Shown here: positions 31,149 to 37,638 of the stretch, piece by piece | How the letters are laid out: each line of letters begins with the position of its first letter | How positions within the stretch are numbered: the first letter of the stretch is position 1 | NCBI GenBank assembly: GCA_015064315.1 | Contig: SVSL01000010.1 | Span: 1-37,638, forward strand | Source of the DNA: Oscillospiraceae bacterium | GTDB lineage: Bacteria > Bacillota > Clostridia > Oscillospirales > CAG-272 | Direction of reading: 5' to 3' | DNA: 37,638 bases | Notes under the pieces: generated by a model | The model's input: only the letters and a program-made list of their open reading frames with translations | Database searches by the model: none | Told to the model about the DNA's origin: nothing | Program-made: the position numbers and the translations under genes

Positions 31149-33041
31149 TTACTTCTTTCCGGTTTTCTTAAACTTTTTAATGTCAACGGGATCGATAAAC
31201 GCGTCGCGAAGTCTGATTCCAACCTCTTCAGCGGGAATCTCGGCTGCCTCGTACTGGGTGAACAGAGCGTCCACGGTACCAACAACGCCAAGGGTGCCGA
31301 GAGAGGATACCTTTTCGCCCATCTGAGACAGATGCTCGTTTGCGGGATTCCAATCGTCCACGTAGATCACGCCTGCGTCGCAGAACTCCTGACCCTTGCG
31401 CACAACGTAGTTGTACTCAAATCTGCGAGCCACCTTCTTGAGGACGGCAACGGCGATCTCCAAAACCGCAAATGCGGCAAAGATATAAACAAAATTGGTA
31501 ACAAGTCCGCCAAAGAGCAGGAACTCAATGCCGGCGGCAAATACGGCGGCAACGATCTTGCCGGCGATCTTTGCTTTCATGAGTGCCATGGGGAACGGAA
31601 CGCTTCTCATGCTTCCCAAACGGTCAACCGCAAAGGTGAGGTAAGAAGCGAGCAGGAGGAAGTAGAAGAATACCAGGAGCTTGAGAGCTCTCATCTTCAC
31701 CAGCAAGCCGCCGGAGACACCCTCAACAACGCCAACGTTCAGACCGTTGATGCTCTCGTACTTCATCTTGACCTGCAAAATCTCCATGCTCTTCTCAATC
31801 GCCTGAATGGACTCGGAATTGTCCGCGCCGTTCAGCTGATCCATCAGCAAAGCCTCGTACTCACGCTCCAGACGATTGATCTCGTCCTCATTTTTCTCAT
31901 ATACCTTCTCAACGCTTTCCTCGTAAGCATCCTCGGTAACAACCGTCTCAAAGGCATTGAAATTCAAGCCGGTAAATACACCCAGCAGGCAAGCGGCAAC
32001 GCACAGAAGCGTTACAACGCGCATGCTCCAGAAGAACACGCCGCAGCCTCTGCCCTGCTTTGCGCTACCCTCCACAAAGCTGTAGAAGAACGCGCAAGCA
32101 ATCACAACGCCCAAAAGAACCAGAATCATGGGGGAGAGCTCGGTTCCGGTAATCAAAAATGCCATTGCCGCGATCATAACGGCAGGGCTGCAGTACTGGA
32201 AGAGATTTGCTCCGGGGCGCGCGCCCTTTTCCTGGAACTTCTTAACCGGTACGTGGATGAGCTCGCTCAGAACAAGCACCACCAGGGTGATGATCACAAT
32301 GATCAGGAAGAGCGCAAACACGATCAGATTCAACACGTTAAGGGAAGACAGGAACCAAACCAGGTTCATAACCTCCTCGTTCAGATCAGAGGTGTCCAGC
32401 TTGCTCAGATATACCCAAGTCTCACTGTTGGCAACGCCAAGGTTCTGAAGCTGCATGATCAGTTCCCCACTGAATCCGCACTTCTCGCGGTTCTCCTCAA
32501 CCTCCTTGACGCGAGCCTCGATCTCGGAAGCGCTCAGACCCTCCAGATTCTCCAGCTCACTCTCCTCAAGAATGTTGGTGGTGATCAGACGGCCTGCAAA
32601 CGCGCCGCCGCTGACAAGAGATTTGATCAGAGAGAACACCGAGAAGGAAATTTCCATATCTCCCGCCTCACCGATCTCGTTCTGAATGACAAATGCCAAA
32701 TCCTCAAGCTTCTCGGGATAATCGCTATCCTCAAGATATTCGGGATGCTCGGTGGAAATCTCAAGATCAAAGGGAAGCTCGTCTTCATCGGCATCGTAGC
32801 CCATGTAGATCATCTCGGCTTCGGCAAAGAGAGGAGCGATAGGCTCCAGCATCTCCTGGAATTCCTCCATGGTCATATCTCCACGGTCAACCGCGATCAG
32901 ACCCATTGCGGTGATCTGTGCCATTCTTTCCTTGGAAAGGCTCGTTACCTTAAAAGAGAACAAGGGAAGGAACAGCATTACGATAACCAACACCGTAACG
33001 ATCAGACGCAAAATGTTTTGAACCAAATGCATCTTTTTCAT
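31149..33041 (-). CDS. Multi-pass membrane protein of unknown function, 630 residues
   Basis: Unknown family. Residues 1-30 form a basic start and first membrane helix ending VMLFLPLFSFKV; then comes an acidic extracytoplasmic domain of about 190 residues, four helices (about 225-365), a second acidic outside segment with a coiled coil (EDEINRLEREYEALLMDQL), three more helices (about 455-545) and a cytoplasmic C-terminal domain of about 80 residues. The ATG is preceded by GGAGGATC. It has its own perfect promoter but follows the AAA+/DUF2357-like operon on the same strand. Its first helix resembles that of the membrane-AAA+ protein (LFLP before a hydrophilic outside segment), so the three may work together; this is inference. 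Confidence 0.85.
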   Translation of the reverse strand: MKKMHLVQNILRLIVTVLVIVMLFLPLFSFKVTSLSKERMAQITAMGLIAVDRGDMTMEEFQEMLEPIAPLFAEAEMIYMGYDADEDELPFDLEISTEHPEYLEDSDYPEKLEDLAFVIQNEIGEAGDMEISFSVFSLIKSLVSGGAFAGRLITTNILEESELENLEGLSASEIEARVKEVEENREKCGFSGELIMQLQNLGVANSETWVYLSKLDTSDLNEEVMNLVWFLSSLNVLNLIVFALFLIIVIITLVVLVLSELIHVPVKKFQEKGARPGANLFQYCSPAVMIAAMAFLITGTELSPMILVLLGVVIACAFFYSFVEGSAKQGRGCGVFFWSMRVVTLLCVAACLLGVFTGLNFNAFETVVTEDAYEESVEKVYEKNEDEINRLEREYEALLMDQLNGADNSESIQAIEKSMEILQVKMKYESINGLNVGVVEGVSGGLLVKMRALKLLVFFYFLLLASYLTFAVDRLGSMRSVPFPMALMKAKIAGKIVAAVFAAGIEFLLFGGLVTNFVYIFAAFAVLEIAVAVLKKVARRFEYNYVVRKGQEFCDAGVIYVDDWNPANEHLSQMGEKVSSLGTLGVVGTVDALFTQYEAAEIPAEEVGIRLRDAFIDPVDIKKFKKTGKK

Positions 33042-33106
33042 AAAAAAGATCCTCCGTATATATTTTTTGATCTGCAGAAAGCAAAATTCCGCATTTCACA
33101 ACCCTT

Positions 33107-33135
33107 ATTATAGTACAATTCTCATTCTTTGTCAA
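33107..33135 (-). promoter_or_regulatory. SigA promoter of the multi-pass membrane protein gene
   Basis: Perfect TTGACA (33135-33130), 17-nt spacer, TATAAT (33112-33107) on the minus strand. Confidence 0.9.
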
Positions 33136-33180
33136 GCCTTTTCGACATTTTTTTCCAAAACGCACTATAATTAAGAAGAT

Positions 33181-33213
33181 AGGATCGTGAAAAGAGCAAC
33201 TTCTCACGATCCT
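33181..33213 (-). terminator. Hairpin after the DUF2357-like gene
   Basis: AGGATCGTGA (33181-33190) pairs with TCACGATCCT (33204-33213), 6 nt below the stop codon. The following U-tract (ATCTTCTTAATT) is weak, so some readthrough into the membrane protein gene is possible. Confidence 0.6.
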
Positions 33214-33219
33214 GTTTTC

Positions 33220-34761
33220 TTATTCATGCACCTTGCCGCACTGAGGGCAAATAAAATTCCCGTTGGGTGCGATGGGGGTAATATTGCGGAAATGGAGGGA
33301 CGCCTCCAGGTAACGGTCATGCAAAAATTTTTCGTGCGCACTCGCCCTTTTGGTGTCTCTTTCGGGTCTTCCGTATTTTTGGATCCCCGAGGTCACGTAA
33401 GGCTTTTCGGTCACAGGGCAGATTTCCTCCTTGATCTCGGCACGGCACGCGCCGCAGAGCAAAAGGCTTCCCTGACGCTCCAAGGGCTTGCCGCAGAAGG
33501 GACAGACCTCCCGCTTTTGATCCGACAGGATCATGCCGCGCAAAAGGATCTGCTGGAGTCTGCGGAAGGAGTCGATATTGAAGAGGCTCAAATAGACCAC
33601 GCCGTCCTCTCCGTATTCCTCTGCGTTTGCAAAAAGGTACTCGTCGGCACACACGCCCTCGCGGATCTGTGCCAATGCCGTGGCAGAAAGCGATTTTTTC
33701 TCGGCAAGCATCAGACAAACGGTATAGGGAAGGTCCTTTTGCGTTTTGAGAATCAGCAATTCGGTAGAAGCGACGCACGCCGAGCGCACGGTCAGGCTCC
33801 AATCCCGAAAATCACATGCCGCTTCAAAATCCACGAGATCCATGGGGGTATCCTTGGGAAATTGGAAATTGAAATGCCCCGCCGCAAAGATCGAAAGCAA
33901 CACGCAATAGGCGCGGTAGCCCTTCCGCGAAAAGCGCTCCGACCCGGACGGCGAAAGCTCCTTCAGATCGATCTCGTTCTCGATCCATTGCGCCAATCGG
34001 TAAACGTCCCGATAATCCTTGTGAACGCGAAAGACCGAGGTCTTCTTCAGCGTCAGCTTGCCCCCCTTCTTTTTACACTGGGCATAAACCGGCAGATGCA
34101 GACGGGCGCGCAACACACGGTCGATCAAGGAAATCTTATCGATACATCGGAAATAAGAGGCATATTGATGATCCTGTGCCGAGGAATAGCCGGCGTAAAG
34201 CTTTCCAAGGGCTAAAAAGAAGCTTTGGTGATGGGTTCTGTCCAAAAGATTAAACTGCATATCTCGGCAGTTATAAAGCACGTCCTTTAAAAGATCCTCG
34301 GTACGGCGCAAAAAGCGAAGCACCGCATCCACCACGTGGGCAAAAATGATATTCTCGTAAATGGCATAGGTCTCGGTTCTGCCCACTGTCATCAGCTTTT
34401 TGGGCTTGATGCCGTCCTCGTTGATATCATCCCAGAGTGCGCTGTGGTTGGAGGCGTGGGCAAGGGTATGGCTGTTGATGATGCGCGCCATTTCGGCGGG
34501 AACGATCTCGCTCACATCCTTGAGTCTGACAATGGGCTTGGCAAAGATCCGCTTCATGGCGGGAAGCGCGCGAATGATCCGATCCAAGGCTTCCTCGATC
34601 CGCGCGAAATACGCATCCTTGGGAACGCCAAAGAGTCTGAGCTCCGTCAACGTCAGCGCGTCAAGCTCCTCATAGGTCAGACGCGGACGGTTGTCGGCAA
34701 AGCGCAACAGCTCCTCCCACGCTTGATCGAGCTCCTGGGGAACAGGCGTTACGGCTTGCAT
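33220..34761 (-). CDS. DUF2357-like partner of an McrB-type ATPase, with zinc ribbons
   Basis: 513-residue protein resembling the DUF2357/McrC-like partners encoded next to McrB-family ATPases. The core includes LMTVGRTETYAIYENIIFAH (about residue 130) and RVHKDYRDVYRLAQW. A C-terminal nuclease-like part is suggested by MDLVDFEAACDF and STELLILKTQ, but a complete PD-(D/E)XK motif is not evident. The last about 100 residues carry cysteine pairs CPFCGKP/CGAC and a final CPQCGKVHE, typical of zinc ribbons. ATG 34761 is chosen: AGGAGG lies 6 nt upstream within the end of the ATPase gene, and only one base separates the ATPase stop from it; an upstream start overlapping the ATPase is unlikely. Function in defence or another stress response is inference. 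Confidence 0.75.
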   Translation of the reverse strand: MQAVTPVPQELDQAWEELLRFADNRPRLTYEELDALTLTELRLFGVPKDAYFARIEEALDRIIRALPAMKRIFAKPIVRLKDVSEIVPAEMARIINSHTLAHASNHSALWDDINEDGIKPKKLMTVGRTETYAIYENIIFAHVVDAVLRFLRRTEDLLKDVLYNCRDMQFNLLDRTHHQSFFLALGKLYAGYSSAQDHQYASYFRCIDKISLIDRVLRARLHLPVYAQCKKKGGKLTLKKTSVFRVHKDYRDVYRLAQWIENEIDLKELSPSGSERFSRKGYRAYCVLLSIFAAGHFNFQFPKDTPMDLVDFEAACDFRDWSLTVRSACVASTELLILKTQKDLPYTVCLMLAEKKSLSATALAQIREGVCADEYLFANAEEYGEDGVVYLSLFNIDSFRRLQQILLRGMILSDQKREVCPFCGKPLERQGSLLLCGACRAEIKEEICPVTEKPYVTSGIQKYGRPERDTKRASAHEKFLHDRYLEASLHFRNITPIAPNGNFICPQCGKVHE

Positions 34762-34762
34762 A

Positions 34763-35707
34763 TCAGTCCTCCTGAATGTCACGGATGAATCGGCTGCAGC
34801 GCGGCAGATTCAAGCGGTCAAACTCGGCGGCAAGCGCCTCCTTATCCTCAATGCTCTTAAGCTCCAGCTTTCGAACCACCTTGCTCAGAAGAATGGTCTC
34901 CAAGCCCTCGCTGATCACCGCATCGGTCACGTCAAAGCAGGAGGCGTAGATGCTGACAAAGGATTCCATCTGCATTGCCACGCGGTTACCAAAGGAGATG
35001 TTGTAGGGCGCCAGCAAGCGCTCCACCTCGGCAACCACGGTGTGCTGCTCCAGATTGAAGGGCAGGCGAGCCTTGGCTTCCTCAAAGAGCTTTGTCAGCT
35101 GATCCACCGAGAGATATCGGGGCGCCCACGCATTTTCATAATACTGCATTCTGGCGGCACGCTTATCAAAGTTCATGGTATGCGCGCGGTCATAAACCTT
35201 ATCACTGATATCGTAGGTGCTTTCATCACGGTTTGCCGTTCCCACAAACCACACGTTTTGCGGAATCTTGAGAGTATGTCCGTCATGAAGAAGCTTATAG
35301 GGGATCATCTTCTGATTGCTTCTGCGGAACAGAGGCTGATTGAGAAGCTTGATCTCTCGCTGATCGGGATCGTTCTCCATGAGAGAAAGGAAATCCGAGA
35401 AATAGTACTCAATGCGGCTCAGATTCATCTCGTCCAGCACGATAAAGGTGATCACGTCGGGATTCAGTCCCGCGCGATAAAGCATTTGCGTGAATTTCTT
35501 GGGGGTATAGATCTTATTGAACTCATTGTAATATCCCAAAAGCTCGTTCTTGTCACGCCAGGAGGATTCCACCTCCACAATGTCGCAGACCGACGAAAGC
35601 GCTTCGCCTACGATCTTTGGCAAGCTTGTCTTACCGGTTCCGCTCATACCCTGCAAAATAGTCAGTCGAGTGGTTCCGAGACCTGCGAGGAATGCCGCAA
35701 TGATCTC
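34763..35707 (-). CDS. McrB-like AAA+ ATPase domain, C-terminal part of a frameshifted gene
   Basis: Nucleotide-driven motor of the McrB branch of AAA+. In the shifted frame the protein resumes IIAAFLAGLGTTRLTILQG and then shows Walker A GMSGTGKTSLPKI, Walker B TFIVLDEMNLSRIEYYFSDFL, the sensor/McrB-type segment GTANRDESTYDISDKVYDRA and a C-terminal helical lid. The only start inside this frame is a TTG at 35656 just before Walker A, without ribosome site, so it is not an independent gene. One missing G near 35707 (AAGAGATC where AAGGAGATC is expected) separates it from the membrane part upstream. Repaired, the gene spans 34763-37218 (818 residues). The stop is followed after one base by the DUF2357-like gene. 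Confidence 0.85.
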   Translation of the reverse strand, partial: EIIAAFLAGLGTTRLTILQGMSGTGKTSLPKIVGEALSSVCDIVEVESSWRDKNELLGYYNEFNKIYTPKKFTQMLYRAGLNPDVITFIVLDEMNLSRIEYYFSDFLSLMENDPDQREIKLLNQPLFRRSNQKMIPYKLLHDGHTLKIPQNVWFVGTANRDESTYDISDKVYDRAHTMNFDKRAARMQYYENAWAPRYLSVDQLTKLFEEAKARLPFNLEQHTVVAEVERLLAPYNISFGNRVAMQMESFVSIYASCFDVTDAVISEGLETILLSKVVRKLELKSIEDKEALAAEFDRLNLPRCSRFIRDIQED

Positions 35708-37218
35708 TTGGTGTAGAAGAGATGCTTTTGAGAATTGCGCGCGTACTGTACGATGAAATCCACCAGCGCGGGAAGGCTGGGGTTTTCAAAGAGTGCCGTT
35801 TGCTTTTCCACCAAGGCTCTGCGGTATTCCACCGCCTTGCTGTCCAGCTGGGTAAAGGCGGGACAGGGATCGAAATCTCCCTGTTGAGGATTTCCCATCG
35901 AGTTGGCAGAGCCCATGCCGCCGGAAGCACCCGCGCCCTCTCCCGAAAGCGATGCCTCCACTGCCAAGGGCTCGCGATTGCCCTGCCCTCCCGTGATCTC
36001 CACGGTTTGGGGAAGCTTGGACATCTCCTCTGCCGCAAGCTGCTGCTCAAGCTCGATCACCTTGGTATAGGGACGGCGGCAAAGCAGAATGGTGACAACG
36101 CCCAGACTGATCAAAAAGAAGATAATGGATTTACTCTTGATGGAAAACGTGATGAACTCCGAAACAGCATCCTCGGTATATTCGGTGTAAGACGCGATGA
36201 TCCGTTCGATGACCTCTACGTTCAGATTCTGAATGATGCGGTAATACTGTCCCAGCAAGCCGATGAACATGGCAGACACGCTTCCTATGATAACGGCGGT
36301 AACGGCGGTCTTGCCGAAATATGCGGAGCGGCTGAAGAAGGAAACGACAGAGAGGAACGCCGCAGTCAAGCAAAATACCACCAACGCAAACACAATAAAG
36401 CCAACGATGCGCTCGTTTTGGCTGGTGTACTCCTGGGGCTTGGTCAAAAGGCGGAAGCCCGACAGCGTATACATGGGGATATCGTCTACGTACTCACTCT
36501 TGAAGGTGACGGTGAGGAACTTTCCGAGAAGCGCCGCCATGGCAACGCCCACGTTCAACAGTGCGTACATCAAAAGCTCCAGCTTGTAAAGACGAAGCGC
36601 GCGCTGACGCTTTCTGCGAAGCTCCATGGCGCGTTTTTCAAACAGGCTCTCGTTGGTCTCCTTTTCCTTGAAAATACCGATCAATCCCACAAAGATTGCG
36701 TAGAGGAACACCAGAACCGTCATGTAGATCATGGCGACAAAGCTGACGTTGGTACGGCAGGCACCTCCAACGAGCAGATTGATGGGGCTGAACAAGCAGG
36801 AAACCAGAGTAAAGATGCCAACCACCACCAAGCCAAAAATCACACAGCTCTTGGTGCTTTGAATCAGCTTTTCCTCATTGGAGATGCTGAACAAGCTTTT
36901 GATAAAGCAAGCCGCTCCAATGCACAGCATCAGGATCAACGCCAGGAAAACGGAGAGCTGCAAATAAACGTAAGAGCCCATACGGGCGTCGTCCATATTT
37001 TCCAATGCCTCGATCGGGATCAGATCCGTCCACCGCTCCGAAACGCGAATATCGCAAATGGGGAGGAAGAGCGTCATGGCAATTCCCACCATGGGCAAAA
37101 ACGCGAACATCAGGTGTATCAAGCTTCTCACCTTGGCGTGCTTCTCACCGAACACCCGTCGCATAAAACCGACCTTTTGTGGTTCTTTTGAAAAGATATC
37201 GTTTTGATCGTATTTCAT
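35662..37218 (-). CDS. Membrane N-terminal part of the AAA+ protein (frameshifted)
   Basis: ATG 37218 follows GGGAGGTACGAT and begins MKYDQNDIF; an earlier in-frame start (37344) lies above the promoter and is rejected. About eight membrane helices (first at about residues 34-54, last at 362-382) are separated by short basic cytoplasmic loops (ELRRKRQRALRLYK). A glycine/serine-rich linker (about 430-455) leads to a helix ending NSQKHLFYTK, the usual lead-in to an McrB-like ATPase. After that lysine the frame is lost: SLRHSSQVSEPLD and stop at 35662 are out-of-frame residues. So this protein was built as a membrane-tethered AAA+ ATPase. As written it would give 518 residues without the ATPase. 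Confidence 0.85.
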   Translation of the reverse strand: MKYDQNDIFSKEPQKVGFMRRVFGEKHAKVRSLIHLMFAFLPMVGIAMTLFLPICDIRVSERWTDLIPIEALENMDDARMGSYVYLQLSVFLALILMLCIGAACFIKSLFSISNEEKLIQSTKSCVIFGLVVVGIFTLVSCLFSPINLLVGGACRTNVSFVAMIYMTVLVFLYAIFVGLIGIFKEKETNESLFEKRAMELRRKRQRALRLYKLELLMYALLNVGVAMAALLGKFLTVTFKSEYVDDIPMYTLSGFRLLTKPQEYTSQNERIVGFIVFALVVFCLTAAFLSVVSFFSRSAYFGKTAVTAVIIGSVSAMFIGLLGQYYRIIQNLNVEVIERIIASYTEYTEDAVSEFITFSIKSKSIIFFLISLGVVTILLCRRPYTKVIELEQQLAAEEMSKLPQTVEITGGQGNREPLAVEASLSGEGAGASGGMGSANSMGNPQQGDFDPCPAFTQLDSKAVEYRRALVEKQTALFENPSLPALVDFIVQYARNSQKHLFYTKRSLRHSSQVSEPLD

Positions 37219-37248
37219 ATCGTACCTCCCATAAGCATCCTTTTTTTC

Positions 37249-37277
37249 ATTATACCTTATTTTTGATAAAATGTCAA
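37249..37277 (-). promoter_or_regulatory. SigA promoter of the AAA+/DUF2357-like operon
   Basis: Perfect TTGACA (37277-37272), 17-nt AT-rich spacer, TATAAT (37254-37249) on the minus strand; start codon 30 nt below. Confidence 0.9.
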
Positions 37278-37286
37278 TAAAAAAAG

Positions 37287-37333
37287 ATAAAAAAGCAAAC
37301 CGCGCGAGCTCTTGAACGCAAGATCTCGCGCGG
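37287..37333 (-). terminator. Terminator of the aldolase gene
   Basis: On the minus strand a 16-bp stem with one mismatch (37333-37318 with 37313-37298) is followed by TTGCTTTTTT, 14 nt after the stop codon. The plus side also has ATTTTTT. Confidence 0.85.
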
Positions 37334-37347
37334 TATTTTTTCAAAAT

Positions 37348-37638
37348 TCAGATTGCGGCACGTGCGGTATGCTTCCTTGCGTTGCCCGTGATGGTTTCCC
37401 AGTCGCCCTGCTCTGCCAGATCCTTGGTGACAATGGTGGCACCCGCGGCAACCGCTACGGCACCCGTCTTCAAAAATTCCTCCACGGTATCGGGGTTGAT
37501 TCCGCCCGTGGGAATGAAGGGGATGTGAGAGAGCGGCGACATGACGTTCCTCAGATATCCCACCTCGTGGGGGGCTACGGGAAAGACCTTTACGATGTCC
37601 GCGCCCAGATCGTAGGCGTTCACGATCTCGGTAGGGGT
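37348..37638 (-). CDS. eda: KDPG/KHG aldolase, C-terminal part
   Basis: Splits 2-keto-3-deoxy-6-phosphogluconate (or 4-hydroxy-2-oxoglutarate) in uronic-acid and Entner-Doudoroff metabolism; cytoplasmic trimer. The frame is open to the window edge (TPTEI precedes the GTG at 37623, which is only an internal valine), so the gene's start lies outside. Visible: the Schiff-base lysine in GADIVKVFP, IPFIPTGGINPDTVEEFLKTGA and the phosphate-binding GATIV. The 96 visible residues are a little under half of a normal 205-215-residue enzyme. The gene ends before a strong terminator and is a separate unit from the AAA+ operon. Confidence 0.9.
   Translation of the reverse strand, partial: TPTEIVNAYDLGADIVKVFPVAPHEVGYLRNVMSPLSHIPFIPTGGINPDTVEEFLKTGAVAVAAGATIVTKDLAEQGDWETITGNARKHTARAAI

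Noticed and set aside
30933..33113. 726-codon plus-strand frame over the multi-pass membrane protein gene
   Set aside because: It overlaps the 3' end of another real gene, crosses a bidirectional terminator, and lacks a start signal; the minus strand has promoter, ribosome site and membrane helices.

Overview
The window reads as a chromosomal segment of a spore-forming member of the Clostridia (Bacillota), probably an uncultured gut-type Oscillospirales/Christensenellales relative. Evidence: an adjacent spoIIGA-sigE pair and a spoIVB-type serine peptidase; AGGAGG-like ribosome binding sites; near-consensus SigA promoters (TTGACA, 17 nt, TATAAT, often with an extended -10) in front of most transcription units; U-tailed terminators; and palindrome-rich intergenic repeats. 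I see no tRNA, rRNA, CRISPR array, insertion sequence or phage gene. The genus assignment is inference.

Layout. 1-4.2 kb: a partial small gene, then tpiA and pgk (lower glycolysis) and a KefB/CPA2-type cation:proton antiporter, all on the minus strand. 4.2-5.0 kb: a noncoding, repeat- and hairpin-rich stretch. 5.0-8.3 kb: a minus-strand operon of pepQ-like aminopeptidase, plsY, a METTL25-like methyltransferase and a small unknown protein. 8.4-10.1 kb: spoIIGA-sigE, divergent from it. 10.2-13.6 kb: a MITE-like inverted element, then a 47-residue peptide gene followed by a 933-residue beta-helix lipoprotein. 13.7-15.5 kb: an acyl-CoA synthetase. 15.6-20.4 kb: three tandem paralogous solute-binding lipoproteins, each with its own promoter and no permease. 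20.6-24.9 kb: a MarR-controlled heterodimeric ABC exporter. 25.1-26.3 kb: spoIVB with a one-base frameshift.

26.3-28.5 kb is an AT-rich island: an HTH regulator divergent from two unknown genes (a coiled-coil protein and a membrane/coiled-coil protein). Its divergent promoters share overlapping -35 boxes inside a palindrome, and near-identical terminator hairpins bound it. 28.5-31.1 kb: a stand-alone glycyl-radical domain gene and a glycoside-hydrolase-like protein. 31.1-37.2 kb: a multi-pass membrane protein, then an operon of a membrane-anchored McrB-like AAA+ ATPase (split by a one-base frameshift) and a DUF2357-like zinc-ribbon partner. The window ends inside a KDPG aldolase gene.

The best candidates for an undescribed system are the membrane-tethered AAA+/DUF2357-like cluster with its neighbouring membrane protein, and the AT-rich HTH-switch island. 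Both one-base frameshifts fall directly after an AAG codon and both are repaired by one extra base, so a shared assembly artefact is a serious possibility.
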